Below the pieces are notes generated by a model that was given only the letters and a program-made list of their open reading frames with translations, ran no database searches and had not been told where the DNA came from. 37,581 nucleotides of DNA from Actinomycetota bacterium (GTDB lineage: Bacteria > Actinomycetota > Acidimicrobiia > Acidimicrobiales > Ilumatobacteraceae), in assembly GCA_016871355.1 (NCBI GenBank), contig VFZC01000022.1, positions 1 through 37,581 of the forward strand, read 5' to 3'. Positions within the stretch are counted from its first letter, which is position 1; every line of letters begins with the position of its first letter. The position numbers and the translations under genes are program-made. This document shows positions 1-9,566 of the stretch, piece by piece.

Positions 1-340
1 GGCCACCACCACGAAGAAGACGCCAGCCCCCAAGAAGCCCGCTGCGAAGAAAGCCGCGCCCAAGAAGCCGGCGCCCAAGAAGCCGGCACCCAAGAAGGCC
101 GCACCCAAGAAGGCCGCACCCAAGAAGGCCGCACCCAAGAAGCCGACTCCCAAGAAGGCAGTGCCCAAGAAGCCGGCTCCCAAGAAGGCCGCACCCAAGA
201 AGCCCGTTGCGAAGAAAGCCGTGCCGAAGAAGCCGGAACCCAAGAAAGCCGCACCCAAGAAGCCGACTCCCAAGAAGCCCGTTGCGAAGAAAGCGGCGCC
301 GAAGAAGCCGGAACCCAAGAAAGCCGCGCCGAGCAAAGTC
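1..340 (+). repeat. Low-complexity repeat coding for PKKxA units, with a 75-bp tandem duplication
   Basis: The DNA is built from 12-15-bp variants of cccaagaagccg and cccaagaaggccgca. Inside it a 75-bp (25-codon) unit starting with cccgttgcgaagaaagc at 203 recurs at 278 and runs nearly intact to about 337. The period is a multiple of three, so copy-number change keeps the frame and would alter only tail length. Confidence 0.85.
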
Positions 341-877
341 GCACTCAGCAAAATCGCACCCCAGGCCATCGCACCGAAGAAGGTCGTGGCCGCTCCGGCA
401 CCCAAGCCGCCCAAGGCCCCGCCCAAGCCGCCGGCACCCAAACCCTTCGTGAAGCCGCCGGTACCGGGCAAGCGGCCGATCTCCAAGGACGGCATCGTCT
501 CCAACAAGGATTTCGACCTCGCGTTCCTGCGGGCGCAACGGCAGTTGCTCGTGGCCAAGCGAGCCGAGTACCTCGGCCAAGCCGAACAACTCGAGTTCGA
601 GCGCAACCTCCTCATCGAAGCCGCTGGCATGGGTGACGATCAGTTCGACGAAGAAGGTGGCGACGGCGACACGCTCGCAGTCGAGCGTGAGCGCGCCAAG
701 GTGCTGTCCGATCAAGACCGTCAGATCGTCATCGAGATCGACGCCGCCCTCGCGCGCATCGAATCGGGCGACTACGGATACAGCGTCGTCTCCACCAAGC
801 CCATCCCGCGTGAGCGCCTCGAAGCGATTCCGTGGGCCACCGAACTGGTATCCGAGAGGGTCGGCGGCATCCGATGA
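2..877 (+). CDS. DksA/TraR-like protein with Lys/Ala/Pro-rich tail (5' end cut off)
   Basis: The reading frame is open from the left edge, so the true start lies outside; 291 residues are visible. The first ~140 are a low-complexity run of Pro-Lys-Lys and Ala-Ala-Pro units like a histone H1 tail, likely to bind nucleic acid. The last ~120 residues resemble the coiled coil and C-terminus of DksA/TraR RNA-polymerase-binding proteins, with the recognisable stretch SGDYGY then KPIPRERLEAIPWA. The Cys pairs that normally hold zinc are absent: Ser stands in the first CxxC and no second pair exists, so the finger is degenerate. A similar Lys-rich DksA-like gene lies upstream of lspA in other actinobacteria. 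It ends in an ATGA overlap with lspA, so the two are probably co-transcribed. The family is fairly sure, the function is not. Confidence 0.75.
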   Translation, partial: ATTTKKTPAPKKPAAKKAAPKKPAPKKPAPKKAAPKKAAPKKAAPKKPTPKKAVPKKPAPKKAAPKKPVAKKAVPKKPEPKKAAPKKPTPKKPVAKKAAPKKPEPKKAAPSKVALSKIAPQAIAPKKVVAAPAPKPPKAPPKPPAPKPFVKPPVPGKRPISKDGIVSNKDFDLAFLRAQRQLLVAKRAEYLGQAEQLEFERNLLIEAAGMGDDQFDEEGGDGDTLAVERERAKVLSDQDRQIVIEIDAALARIESGDYGYSVVSTKPIPRERLEAIPWATELVSERVGGIR

Positions 878-1371
878 GTCATCCAGCCGCGGGCCGTCGG
901 GCGCTCGCGGTCTCGTTGGCCATCGTGGCCGTCGTCGTCGCCCTCGATCAGGGAACCAAACAGTGGGCGTTGTCGTCTCTCGACGACCGGATCATCGAGG
1001 TCGTCTGGACCTTGCAGTTCAACCTGGCGTTCAACTCCGGCATGGCGTTCGGTCGGGGCCAGGGTTGGGGTCCGGTCATCGGAGTCGTGGCCACCATCGT
1101 GGTGGTGGGTCTCTTGGTGTCGTTGCGCAACGAAAACAGCCGACTGTCCACCGTTGCGACCGGTCTGATCGTCGGCGGTGCGCTCGGCAACATCCTCGAT
1201 CGACTGTTCCGCGGTGACGGAATCCTGCACGGCTCGGTCGTCGACTTCATCGACTTCCAGTGGTTTCCGATCTTCAACGTGGCCGACATCGCCATCAACG
1301 TCGGCGGTGGTCTCATGATCCTCGGCTTCGTGCTCGCGTCTCGGCGAACCAACGACGGAGTCGACGAATGA
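874..1371 (+). CDS. lspA: Lipoprotein signal peptidase (signal peptidase II)
   Basis: LspA is the inner-membrane aspartyl protease that removes the signal peptide of prolipoproteins after lipid is added at the lipobox Cys. The 165-residue product has the normal length and four hydrophobic segments (about 10-24, 66-84, 93-108, 136-155). The catalytic pair is visible as Asp124 in VVDFIDF and Asp138 in FNVADIA; the family motifs DQGTK (25-29) and GNILDR (105-110) are present. I chose the ATG at 874 because it makes the ATGA overlap with the preceding stop and gives the standard N-terminus; the longer in-frame start at 832 would add 14 polar residues. A probable substrate type, a lipoprotein with a lipobox, is encoded at 26645-27409. 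Confidence 0.95.
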   Translation: MSHPAAGRRALAVSLAIVAVVVALDQGTKQWALSSLDDRIIEVVWTLQFNLAFNSGMAFGRGQGWGPVIGVVATIVVVGLLVSLRNENSRLSTVATGLIVGGALGNILDRLFRGDGILHGSVVDFIDFQWFPIFNVADIAINVGGGLMILGFVLASRRTNDGVDE

Positions 1372-2288
1372 GCGACGAGTTCGACGAGATCATTCCGGCC
1401 GCTCTGGCCGGCGAGCGGCTCGACCGCATCGTGTCCTTGGTGGCCGAGATCAGCCGATCGGAAGCCAGCCACGCCGTCGAGAGTGGAGGAGTCACCGTCG
1501 ACGGTGCGGTGGTCACCTCGGGCAAGGTCCGCTTGAGCGAGGGTCAACGCGTCACGGTCGACACCTCGTCCATTCCGGTCGAAGAGCTTCCCCGGGCCGA
1601 CTCGTCCGTGGCGGTACGAGTGATTCATGTCGACGATCATGTGATCGTCGTGAACAAGGCACCCGGAGTCGTGGTGCATCCGGCTCCCGGCCATCGCGAG
1701 GGCACGCTCGTGAACGGTTTGCTCGCACTGTTTCCCGAAATCGCCTCGGTTGGCAACCCCACTCGACCGGGCATCGTGCATCGACTCGACGTCGGAACCT
1801 CGGGCCTGCTCGTGGTCGCGCGTTCCGACGAGGCGTACCACGCCTTGGTGGAAGCGTTGTCCGATCACGACGTCGATCGGCATTACACGGCACTCGCGTG
1901 GGGACACTTCGCGGCGCCGCGCGGAACCATCGACGCCGCCATCGGGCGAGATCCACGCGATCCATTGCGCATGGCCGTGGTGGCCAACGGCAAACCGGCA
2001 CGGACGCACTACGAAGTGATCGGCGAGTTCACCGAACCCGAGGTGTCGCTGGTGGCCTGCCAACTCGAAACCGGTCGTACGCACCAGATCCGCGTCCACT
2101 TGGCCGCGGCCGGCCATCCGGTCGTGGGCGATTCGGCCTACGGAGGCCATCGCGTCTCGATGGCCATGAACCGGCCGTTCCTGCACGCGGGGTCGTTGTC
2201 GTTCGCCCACCCCGTCACCGGCGAGATCCTGGCCTTCACCGTCGAACTTCCCGACGACTTGCAAGAAATCCTCGCGCGCTGCCACTGA
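1368..2288 (+). CDS. rluD: RluD-family 23S rRNA pseudouridine synthase
   Basis: The 306-residue protein has an N-terminal S4 RNA-binding domain (about 17-64) and a RluA/RluD-type catalytic domain. The catalytic Asp141 lies in [14 protein letters not shown], and the conserved [13 protein letters not shown] block follows near residue 245. RluD-type enzymes convert uridines of 23S rRNA helix 69 to pseudouridine. Substrate position cannot be read from sequence, so the name RluD rests on domain order and on its usual place next to lspA. The start is the ATG at 1368, in a 4-bp ATGA overlap with lspA. No promoter is visible between the two genes. Confidence 0.88.
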   Translation: MSDEFDEIIPAALAGERLDRIVSLVAEISRSEASHAVESGGVTVDGAVVTSGKVRLSEGQRVTVDTSSIPVEELPRADSSVAVRVIHVDDHVIVVNKAPGVVVHPAPGHREGTLVNGLLALFPEIASVGNPTRPGIVHRLDVGTSGLLVVARSDEAYHALVEALSDHDVDRHYTALAWGHFAAPRGTIDAAIGRDPRDPLRMAVVANGKPARTHYEVIGEFTEPEVSLVACQLETGRTHQIRVHLAAAGHPVVGDSAYGGHRVSMAMNRPFLHAGSLSFAHPVTGEILAFTVELPDDLQEILARCH

Positions 2289-2302
2289 CCCGCTGGCACC
2301 AC

Positions 2303-2311
2303 TGCTAGTTT
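2303..2311 (+). promoter_or_regulatory. Possible extended -10 promoter for the pyr operon
   Basis: TGC followed by TAGTTT (2306-2311) lies just after rluD. A transcript starting near 2318 would have a leader of about 40 bases holding the PyrR-type hairpin. No good -35 is visible, so this is tentative. Confidence 0.35.
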
Positions 2312-2330
2312 CCATGTGGCCGTCAAACGA

Positions 2331-2355
2331 GTCCGGTGAGGCTCGAACGGAGGAC
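2331..2355 (+). promoter_or_regulatory. Putative PyrR-binding RNA hairpin covering the pyrR ribosome binding site
   Basis: GTCC (2331-2334) pairs with GGAC (2352-2355). The segment between begins GGTGAGGCTCG, fitting the conserved core of PyrR-binding loops as I recall it (UCC-N-G-N-GAGG-YU-N-G). The 3' half contains the GGAGG Shine-Dalgarno (2349-2353) five bases before the pyrR ATG. A PyrR-UMP complex stabilising the hairpin would hide the ribosome site, the translational repression mode reported for mycobacterial pyr operons. There is no terminator hairpin, so classical Bacillus-type attenuation is unlikely. Motif and pairing are seen; function is inferred. Confidence 0.7.
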
Positions 2356-2358
2356 AAC

Positions 2359-2913
2359 ATGGAAGCAACGCCGGCCGCGGCCGGGGCCACAACCGAGCCT
2401 GCCCACGTCCTCCGATCCGACGACATTTCCCGAGCGGTCACTCGCATCGCGCACGAGATCCTCGAACGCAATCGCGGTACCGAGGGCGTCGTCATCGTCG
2501 GCCTGCAGCGCGGTGGCGTGTGGTTGGCCGAACGAATCGCCGATGCCATTCAACGCATCGACGGCCAACCCATTCCTCTCGGCCGACTCGACGTGTCGTT
2601 GTTCCGCGATGATCTGGCCCTGAGGCCGGTCACGCCGGTGTCGGTGAGCGACATCCCCGTCGATCTGAGTGGTTCGCGCGTGGTGCTGGTCGACGACGTT
2701 CTCTTCACTGGTCGAACGGTGCGCGCCGCCCTCGACGCGCTGAATCAGTACGGTCGCCCGGCGTCGGTGCAGTTGGCCGTGATGGTCGACCGCGGCCATC
2801 GTGAGTTGCCGATCCGACCCGACTACGTGGGCAAGAACATTCCCACCAGCCGCGACGAAGACATCCAGGTCACGCCCGAGGCCGTCGTGCTGAAGAAGGT
2901 CGCGCCGCGATGA
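2359..2913 (+). CDS. pyrR: PyrR: pyrimidine operon regulator / uracil phosphoribosyltransferase
   Basis: PyrR binds UMP and a hairpin in pyr mRNA to lower expression of pyrimidine genes; many members also make UMP from uracil and PRPP. The 184-residue product matches the usual size. The PRPP-binding motif [13 protein letters not shown] is at 108-120, and the VGLQRGG loop near 47-53 is typical. I place the start at the ATG at 2359, five bases after GGAGG; the upstream in-frame ATG at 2314 would put 15 extra residues across the apparent PyrR RNA element and lacks a ribosome site. It is the first gene of the pyr operon and overlaps pyrB by ATGA. Confidence 0.95.
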   Translation: MEATPAAAGATTEPAHVLRSDDISRAVTRIAHEILERNRGTEGVVIVGLQRGGVWLAERIADAIQRIDGQPIPLGRLDVSLFRDDLALRPVTPVSVSDIPVDLSGSRVVLVDDVLFTGRTVRAALDALNQYGRPASVQLAVMVDRGHRELPIRPDYVGKNIPTSRDEDIQVTPEAVVLKKVAPR

Positions 2914-3848
2914 AGCACGTGCGCAGTATCGACGAGCTCGGTGTGGACGGAATCGTCCGCGTCTTGAAAGTGGCCGAGCACATGGCCGAGGTGAATCGCC
3001 GACCGGTACCCAAGGTTCCGGCCTTGGTCGGCAAGACCGTGGTCAGTCTGTTCTTCGAGGACTCCACGCGCACGCGCATCTCGTTCGAGACGGCGGCCCG
3101 ACGACTGTCGGCCGACACCATGACGTTCAGTGTGTCGACGTCGAGTGTGAACAAGGGTGAGAGTCTGCGTGACACGGTCGAGACCGTGAGTGCGATGGGA
3201 GTCGCAGCCTTCGTCGTCAGACACAAGTCGAGTGGTGTTCCGTGGCAGATGGAGAACTGGACCGACGCCTCGATCGTCAACGCGGGCGATGGTTGGCACC
3301 AACACCCCACGCAGGCTCTGCTCGACTGCCACTCGATCACCGGCGCGTTCGGCATCGAGCCGGCACCCCAGTGTCTGCGCGGTCTCGCCATCACGATCGT
3401 GGGCGACGTTCGCCACAGTCGGGTTGCGCGCAGCGACATCGAAGCGTTCACGGCCCTCGGCGCCACGGTACGACTGGTCGGTCCGCGCACGTTGATGCCG
3501 CCCGACGCTTCACCGTGGGGAGTCGAGATCACCGACGACCTCGATTCGGTCATTGGCGATTCCGACGTGCTCTACATGCTGCGTATGCAACGGGAGCGCA
3601 TGAACGAGGCATTGGTCCCGCACCTCGGTGAGTATTCGACTCGATTCGGACTCGATGCCGTTCGAGCCGCCCGCATGAAGGACGGGGCCGTGGTCATGCA
3701 CCCGGGTCCGATGAACAGGGGAGTGGAGATGATGATCGACCCGTCCGAGTTGCCGCGCAGTCTCGTGACCAATCAGGTCGCGAGCGGAGTCTCGGTGCGC
3801 ATGGCGGTGCTGTTCGACGTGCTCGGTGGTCAGGAGGTCGCATCGTGA
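2910..3848 (+). CDS. pyrB: Aspartate carbamoyltransferase catalytic subunit
   Basis: PyrB joins carbamoyl phosphate to aspartate, the committed step of UMP synthesis. At 312 residues it is of normal length. The carbamoyl-phosphate loop [13 protein letters not shown] contains STRTR at 52-56; HPTQALLD and [10 protein letters not shown] are the other family motifs. No PyrI regulatory subunit gene is adjacent, as is usual for actinobacteria, so control probably comes through PyrR. The ATG at 2910 overlaps the pyrR stop and the end overlaps pyrC by GTGA, which implies translational coupling. Confidence 0.96.
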   Translation: MKHVRSIDELGVDGIVRVLKVAEHMAEVNRRPVPKVPALVGKTVVSLFFEDSTRTRISFETAARRLSADTMTFSVSTSSVNKGESLRDTVETVSAMGVAAFVVRHKSSGVPWQMENWTDASIVNAGDGWHQHPTQALLDCHSITGAFGIEPAPQCLRGLAITIVGDVRHSRVARSDIEAFTALGATVRLVGPRTLMPPDASPWGVEITDDLDSVIGDSDVLYMLRMQRERMNEALVPHLGEYSTRFGLDAVRAARMKDGAVVMHPGPMNRGVEMMIDPSELPRSLVTNQVASGVSVRMAVLFDVLGGQEVAS

Positions 3849-5140
3849 GCCTGTTGATACGCGGTGGTCGCATCATCGATTCCACGTCCACCGATGACCA
3901 AGGCCGTACGGCCGACGTTCTGATCGACGGCGATCGCATCGTCCAGGTGGTCGAAACGGGCCGCGAGGTGCGCGCCGACGAGGTGCTCGACGCCGCGGGA
4001 TGCGTGGTGAGTCCTGGTTTCGTCGACCTCCACGTGCATTTGCGCGAACCGGGTCGAGAAGAGTCCGAGACGATCGAAACCGGAAGTCGCGCTGCGGCCC
4101 GCGGAGGTTTCACCGCGGTCGTCGCGATGCCCAACACCGAACCTCCGCACGACTCGCGGGTGGTCGTCGACTTCGTTCGCGACCAAGGACGGCGAGCCGG
4201 TCTGTGCGAGGTGGTGCCGGCGGGATGCATCACCGTCGGCCGGGCCGGGCAGATGCTCGCACCGTTCGCCGAACTGTGTGAGGCCGGAGTTCGTTTCTTC
4301 ACCGATGACGGCAATGGTGTCCAAGACGCGCAACTGATGCGCCGAGCACTCGAGTACGCCGGTCAACTCGGACTCACTCTCGCTCAGCACTGCGAGGTGT
4401 CGAGCCTCACCCATGGTGCCGTGATGCACGAAGGAGCCTGCTGCAGTCGCCTCGGGCTCCCGGGATGGCCGTCGTTGGCCGAAGAACTCATGGTTCATCG
4501 CGACATCGAGTTGTGTCGTCTGACCGGTTCGCCCGTGCACTTCCTGCATCTGTCCACCGCACGAAGTGTCGACATGGTGCGCGCGGCCAAGGCCGAGGGT
4601 TTGCCCATCACCGCCGAAGCGGCTCCGCATCACTTCACGCTCACCGACGAAGCGCTCAGTGGATTCGACCCGGCGTTCAAGGTGAATCCCCCCTTGCGCA
4701 CACCGGCCGACATCGCGGCGCTGAAGAGCGGCCTGGCCGACGGAACCATCGATGCCATCGCGACCGATCACGCTCCGCACGCACCTCATCTCAAGGATCA
4801 GCCACTCGATCAAGCGCCACCGGGCATGCTCGGGCTCGAGACCGCATTGGCCCTCGCCCTCACCGAATTGGCGATGCCGTTGCGTGACGTGGTGGCGGCC
4901 CTCAGTTGGAAGCCGGCCGCCATCGCCCATCTGGCCGATCGCCATGGTCGACCGGTCGCGGCTGGTGAGCCGGCCAACCTGACGGTGTTCGACCCGACTG
5001 CCACCTGGACCATCGATCGTGGACAGTTGGCCAGCCGCAGTCGCAACACGCCCTATCACGGCCGAACCGTGCGGGGCCGGGTGCAGCACACCGTGTTCGG
5101 TGGCCGGGCCGTGGTGGTCGACGGAACGGCGACCAGGTGA
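3845..5140 (+). CDS. pyrC: Dihydroorotase, class I
   Basis: PyrC closes N-carbamoyl-aspartate to dihydroorotate in the third step of pyrimidine synthesis. The 431-residue length and the motif DLHVHLREPG (His63 and His65 as metal ligands) mark a class I amidohydrolase-fold enzyme. MPNTEPP follows near residue 98 and the metal-binding TDHAPH lies near residue 307. The start is GTG at 3845 in a 4-bp overlap with the pyrB stop. The metal ligands are present, so it is probably the active enzyme rather than a structural pseudo-dihydroorotase. It is followed by a 51-base AT-rich gap holding a promoter and operator. Confidence 0.95.
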   Translation: MSLLIRGGRIIDSTSTDDQGRTADVLIDGDRIVQVVETGREVRADEVLDAAGCVVSPGFVDLHVHLREPGREESETIETGSRAAARGGFTAVVAMPNTEPPHDSRVVVDFVRDQGRRAGLCEVVPAGCITVGRAGQMLAPFAELCEAGVRFFTDDGNGVQDAQLMRRALEYAGQLGLTLAQHCEVSSLTHGAVMHEGACCSRLGLPGWPSLAEELMVHRDIELCRLTGSPVHFLHLSTARSVDMVRAAKAEGLPITAEAAPHHFTLTDEALSGFDPAFKVNPPLRTPADIAALKSGLADGTIDAIATDHAPHAPHLKDQPLDQAPPGMLGLETALALALTELAMPLRDVVAALSWKPAAIAHLADRHGRPVAAGEPANLTVFDPTATWTIDRGQLASRSRNTPYHGRTVRGRVQHTVFGGRAVVVDGTATR

Positions 5141-5145
5141 CGATG

Positions 5146-5174
5146 TTTTATAATTATGCGCGAGACCGTATGAT
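5146..5174 (+). promoter_or_regulatory. Internal promoter for carAB
   Basis: A -10 hexamer TATGAT (5169-5174) sits 17 bases after TTTTAT (5146-5151) in the only AT-rich gap of the pyr operon. Transcription would start near 5181, about 10 bases before the carA ATG. The same TATGAT with 17-base spacing is found before argC. Confidence 0.65.
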
Positions 5175-5183
5175 CATTCATAC
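5155..5183 (+). promoter_or_regulatory. Probable ArgR operator (ARG box) overlapping the carAB promoter
   Basis: Perfect inverted arms GTATGA (5168-5173) and TCATAC (5178-5183) flank a 4-base centre and cover the -10. The 23 bases at 5155-5177 agree at 19 positions with 28122-28144 before argC: both are TATGC, six bases, then CCGTATGATCAT. ArgR is encoded in this window and controls carAB together with arg genes in several bacteria. Bound arginine-ArgR would block the promoter. Confidence 0.75.
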
Positions 5184-5191
5184 TCGAGGGG

Positions 5192-6277
5192 ATGACCGTG
5201 GCGATTCGTGAGGCGGCCCTCGTTCTGGCCGATGGCAGCGTGTTCGAAGGGGAGGCGATCGGAGCCGAGTCGACGATCGCGACTGGTGAAGTGGTGTTCA
5301 ACACCGTGCTGTCGGGCTACCAAGAAGTGATCACCGATCCGAGTTACGCCGGTCAGATCATCGCGTTCACGTATCCGCACATCGGCAACTACGGAACCGC
5401 GCCCATCGACGACGAGGCGTCGCGGCCGCACTGTCGCGGAGTCATCGTCCGCGACCTGGCTCGCCGCCACAGCAATCACCGCGCCGAAACGAGCCTCGAC
5501 GCGATGCTGGCCGCGCGCGGAGTCCCCGGCATCGCTGGCATCGACACGCGGCGTCTCACTCGCGTGCTGCGCGACACCGGCGCCATGCCCGGCGCGTTCG
5601 GTACGGCATCCGAGTCGGAGTTGCTGGCGGCGGCGCGCGCCGAGCGCGGCACCGATGGGATCGATCTCGTCGCCACCGTCACGACCGCTCGGCCTTACTC
5701 GTTCGGATCTGGTCGCCATCGCGTGGTCGCCTACGACTTCGGCATCAAGACCACGATCCTGCGTTGTCTGGCCGAGATCGCGACGGTGGACGTGGTGCCG
5801 GCGTCCACGTCGGCGGCCGACGTTCTCGCCCGTCGACCCGACGGTGTCTTCTTGTCGAACGGTCCCGGCGATCCGGCGGCCGTGCCGTACGCCGTCGACG
5901 CGATCCAGCAACTGCTCGGCGAGGTGCCGGTGTTCGGGATTTGTCTCGGCCACCAATTGCTCGGTCGTGCGCTGGGTGGCACCACGTTCAAGTTGCCGTT
6001 CGGGCACCACGGTGGCAACCACCCGGTACGTCACGAAGCCAGTGGACACGTGGAGATCACCAGTCAGAACCACAACTTCTGTCTCGACCCCGAGAGCCTG
6101 GCCGGAAAAGCCAGCGTCACACACCTCAACCTGAACGATCTCACCAACGAAGGAATGCGCGTTCTGAACGCACCGGCATTCAGTGTGCAGTACCACCCGG
6201 AGGCCGGGCCCGGCCCTCACGACAGTCGCTATCTCTTTGATCAGTTCGATCGATTGATGCAGGACGGGAGCTTCTGA
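5192..6277 (+). CDS. carA: Carbamoyl-phosphate synthase small (glutaminase) subunit
   Basis: CarA frees ammonia from glutamine and feeds it through a tunnel to CarB. The 361-residue protein has the CarA N-terminal domain ([26 protein letters not shown]) and a class I glutamine amidotransferase domain with nucleophile Cys251 in FGICLGHQ and the His-Glu pair in YHPEAG near 335. Two starts are possible: ATG at 5192, only one base after GAGGGG, or GTG at 5198, seven bases after it; the second fits the ribosome site better. Its own ArgR-type promoter lets it be expressed apart from pyrRBC. The product serves both pyrimidine and arginine synthesis. Confidence 0.95.
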   Translation: MTVAIREAALVLADGSVFEGEAIGAESTIATGEVVFNTVLSGYQEVITDPSYAGQIIAFTYPHIGNYGTAPIDDEASRPHCRGVIVRDLARRHSNHRAETSLDAMLAARGVPGIAGIDTRRLTRVLRDTGAMPGAFGTASESELLAAARAERGTDGIDLVATVTTARPYSFGSGRHRVVAYDFGIKTTILRCLAEIATVDVVPASTSAADVLARRPDGVFLSNGPGDPAAVPYAVDAIQQLLGEVPVFGICLGHQLLGRALGGTTFKLPFGHHGGNHPVRHEASGHVEITSQNHNFCLDPESLAGKASVTHLNLNDLTNEGMRVLNAPAFSVQYHPEAGPGPHDSRYLFDQFDRLMQDGSF

Positions 6278-6278
6278 C

Positions 6279-9200
6279 ATGCCCAAGCGCACCGACCTCT
6301 CGTCGATCCTGATCATCGGTTCGGGCCCGATCGTCATCGGCCAAGCCTGCGAGTTCGATTACTCGGGCACTCAGGCCTGTCGCGTCCTGAAGGACGAGGG
6401 CTATCGCGTGATCCTCGCCAACTCGAACCCGGCGACGATCATGACCGACCCCGACTTCGCGCACCGCACGTACATCGAACCGCTCACGTGGGAAGTGGTG
6501 TCGCGAATCATCGATCGCGAGAAGCCCGATGCGGTTCTACCCACACTCGGTGGACAGACCGGCCTCAACATCGCCATGGAGTTGTTCGAACGCGGTCTGG
6601 TCGGGGTGCCCGGAACACCCGAATTGATCGGCGCCAACGCCGAGGCCATTTCCACCGCCGAAGATCGCGAGAAGTTCAAGAAGGCCATGATCGAGATCGG
6701 CCTGTCGGTTCCGGCGTCGGGCGTGGCGCACGCGCTCGACGAAGCGATGTCGGTGGTCGAACAGATCGGATTGCCCGTGATCGTTCGCCCCGCGTACATC
6801 CTTGGTGGCCGCGGCACCGGAATCGCTTCCACGACCGAGCAGTTTCGGGCCATCGCGAGCAACGGCCTCGACGCCAGCCCGATTCGCGAGATCCTCATCG
6901 AGAAGAGCATCGCGGGGTGGAAGGAATACGAACTCGAAGTCATGCGCGATCGTGCCGACAATTGCGTGATCATCTGCTCGATCGAGAACGTCGATCCGAT
7001 GGGTGTGCACACCGGGGACTCGATCACGGTGGCGCCGGCTCAGACTCTTTCCGATGTCGAATACCAGATCATGCGCGATTCGGCTCTGGCCTGTATTCGC
7101 CGAGTCGGCGTCGAGACCGGTGGGTCGAACGTGCAGTTCGCGGTCGATCCGGCCACGGGTCAGCAGGTCGTCATCGAAATGAATCCGCGCGTGTCACGGT
7201 CGAGCGCACTCGCGTCGAAGGCCACCGGATTCCCGATCGCCAAGATCGCGGCCAAGTTGGCGGTCGGCTACACGCTCGACGAGATTCCCAACGACATCAC
7301 CCGGATGACGCCGGCGTCGTTCGAACCCACCATCGACTACGTGGTCACCAAGATTCCGCGTTGGGCGTTCGAGAAGTTGCCGGGCACGTCAGGGGAGCTC
7401 GGAACCCAGATGCAGAGCGTGGGTGAAGTGATGGCCATCGGTCGCACGTTCCCGGAGAGCCTGCAAAAGGCGCTGCGTTCGCTCGAACAGGGTCGACTCG
7501 GATTCAACTGCGATCCGGCCGAGAAGCAGTACGCCGAGATGTCGGACGACGAGTTGTTGGCCGTGGTCGCGGTGGCGACACCCGAGCGCTTGCTCCAGGT
7601 GGGCGACTTGCTCCGTCGCGGTGTCTCGATCGATCGCATTCACGACGCGTGTCGCATCGATCCGTGGTTCCTCGATCAGATGGCGATGATCGTCGAAGAG
7701 CGCCACGCGTTGTCGTCGGCGTCGGCCGCGACGTTGACGCCGCGCGCGTGGAAGCGGGCCAAGCGCCTCGGTTTCTCCGATGCGCAGTTGGCCTACTTGT
7801 GGGGCACGACCGAGCTCGACGTACGCGCGGCCCGCGAGCAGGCCGGAGTCGTGCCCACGTACAAGACGGTCGACACCTGCTCGGCCGAGTTCGCGGCCTC
7901 GACGCCGTACCACTACTCCACCTACGAGGACGAGAACGAGGTCCGAGCGTCCGACAAACCGCGGGTCGTGATTCTCGGTTCGGGTCCCAATCGGATCGGT
8001 CAGGGCATCGAGTTCGACTACTGCTGTGTTCACGCCTCGTTCGCGTTGCGCGACGCCGGTTTCGAAACCGTGATGGTCAACTGCAACCCCGAAACGGTCT
8101 CCACCGACTACGACACGTCCGATCGTCTCTATTTCGAGCCACTCACACGTGAAGACGTCATGAACGTGATCGCGGTCGAAACCGCCGCGGCCGGGGGAGT
8201 GGCGCCCAAGGTCATCGTGTCGCTCGGTGGTCAGACACCGCTCAAGTTGTCGGGTCAGTTGCCCGTCGAGTTGGTGGCCGGCACATCACCGTCGTCGATC
8301 GACTTGGCCGAGGACCGTGAGAAGTGGAACGCGTTGTGCCACGACCTCAACATTCCGCAACCTCCGGGCGGTACGGCGGTCACGCTGGCCGAGGCCGAAG
8401 CGATCGTGGCCGATGTGGGCTTCCCGGTTCTGGTGCGTCCGAGTTACGTGCTCGGCGGTCGCGCCATGCAGATCGTGCACGATCGCGAACACCTGGCTCG
8501 GGCGATGGCCGAACTCACCGGATTCGGCAGCCTCGGCAAAGAAGGTGGTCTGTCGGCCGAACGTCCGGTTCTCGTCGATCGATTCCTCGAGGATGCGACC
8601 GAAGTCGACGTGGACGCGATTCGCGACCACACCGGTGACGTGCTCATCGGCGGGGTGATGGAGCACGTCGAAGAAGCCGGTGTGCACTCGGGCGACTCGG
8701 CTTGTGCGATTCCACCGCAGAACTTGCCGTCGTGGGTCGTCGAAGTGATCACCACCTACACCGCATCGATCGCCGAAGCGCTCGACGTGCGCGGACTCAT
8801 CAACGTGCAGTTCGCAGTGGCCGGCACGAGCGTGTACGTGATCGAGGCCAACCCGCGCGCCAGTCGAACGGTTCCGTTCGTGGCCAAGGCCACGGGTGTT
8901 CCGCTGGCCAAGGTGGCCACTCGTGTGATGCTCGGTGCGACTCTCGCCGAACTGCGAACCGAGGGTTTGTTGATCGACTCGGTGCTCGCGTCGGGTGCGG
9001 TGGCCGTGAAGGAAGCGGTGCTTCCCTTCAATCGTTTCCCCGAAGTCGACACCGCACTCGGACCCGAGATGCGCTCGACCGGTGAAGTGATGGGTTTCGA
9101 CGTCACCTTCGGCAAAGCGTTCTACAAGGCCGAACTGGCAGCCGGAACGGTGCTCCCCACCGAGGGCATGGTGTTCTTGTCGCTCGCCGACGCCGACAAG

Positions 9201-9566
9201 CCGGCCGGACTGGTGGTGGCCAAGCGACTGCGACGACTCGGATTCGGAATCGCCGCGACCACCGGCACCGCGAAGTATCTCTCGCGTTTCGGGCTGGCCA
9301 TCGATCAAGTGGTGGGCAAGGTGAGTGAGGGTGCGGGCAACACCGCGGTCGATCTCATCGCGAGCGGTGACATCTGCTTCGTCATCAACACTCCGCAAGG
9401 TCGTGGTGGTCGTACCGATGGCGAGGCCATTCGCAAAGCGGCCAACGTGCATCGGGTGAGTTCGGTGACCACGGTCGAAGCCGCTCTCGCCGCGGTCCAA
9501 GGCATGGCCGAGCAGTTCGGACGACCATTGGAAGTTCGTTCACTCCAGGAGCACCATGGCCGCTGA
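6279..9566 (+). CDS. carB: Carbamoyl-phosphate synthase large subunit
   Basis: CarB makes carbamoyl phosphate from bicarbonate, ammonia and two ATP. Its 1095 residues show the expected duplication: two ATP-grasp halves, each opened by a nucleotide-binding motif ([17 protein letters not shown] near 13 and [16 protein letters not shown] near 567), and a C-terminal MGS-like allosteric domain from about 950 where UMP or ornithine act in other bacteria. The metal and ATP-binding ends [18 protein letters not shown] and [18 protein letters not shown] are both intact. It begins one base after the carA stop and overlaps pyrD by 11 bp. Confidence 0.97.
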   Translation: MPKRTDLSSILIIGSGPIVIGQACEFDYSGTQACRVLKDEGYRVILANSNPATIMTDPDFAHRTYIEPLTWEVVSRIIDREKPDAVLPTLGGQTGLNIAMELFERGLVGVPGTPELIGANAEAISTAEDREKFKKAMIEIGLSVPASGVAHALDEAMSVVEQIGLPVIVRPAYILGGRGTGIASTTEQFRAIASNGLDASPIREILIEKSIAGWKEYELEVMRDRADNCVIICSIENVDPMGVHTGDSITVAPAQTLSDVEYQIMRDSALACIRRVGVETGGSNVQFAVDPATGQQVVIEMNPRVSRSSALASKATGFPIAKIAAKLAVGYTLDEIPNDITRMTPASFEPTIDYVVTKIPRWAFEKLPGTSGELGTQMQSVGEVMAIGRTFPESLQKALRSLEQGRLGFNCDPAEKQYAEMSDDELLAVVAVATPERLLQVGDLLRRGVSIDRIHDACRIDPWFLDQMAMIVEERHALSSASAATLTPRAWKRAKRLGFSDAQLAYLWGTTELDVRAAREQAGVVPTYKTVDTCSAEFAASTPYHYSTYEDENEVRASDKPRVVILGSGPNRIGQGIEFDYCCVHASFALRDAGFETVMVNCNPETVSTDYDTSDRLYFEPLTREDVMNVIAVETAAAGGVAPKVIVSLGGQTPLKLSGQLPVELVAGTSPSSIDLAEDREKWNALCHDLNIPQPPGGTAVTLAEAEAIVADVGFPVLVRPSYVLGGRAMQIVHDREHLARAMAELTGFGSLGKEGGLSAERPVLVDRFLEDATEVDVDAIRDHTGDVLIGGVMEHVEEAGVHSGDSACAIPPQNLPSWVVEVITTYTASIAEALDVRGLINVQFAVAGTSVYVIEANPRASRTVPFVAKATGVPLAKVATRVMLGATLAELRTEGLLIDSVLASGAVAVKEAVLPFNRFPEVDTALGPEMRSTGEVMGFDVTFGKAFYKAELAAGTVLPTEGMVFLSLADADKPAGLVVAKRLRRLGFGIAATTGTAKYLSRFGLAIDQVVGKVSEGAGNTAVDLIASGDICFVINTPQGRGGRTDGEAIRKAANVHRVSSVTTVEAALAAVQGMAEQFGRPLEVRSLQEHHGR

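Noticed and set aside
1-340. Short regular repeats suggesting a CRISPR array
   Set aside because: The repeats have no unique spacers, vary freely and encode an in-frame Pro-Lys-Lys/Ala tail of a clear protein.
948-2549. Long minus-strand open frame of 533 codons
   Set aside because: It is antisense to lspA, rluD and pyrR, which carry full family motifs; long shadow frames are common in GC-rich DNA.
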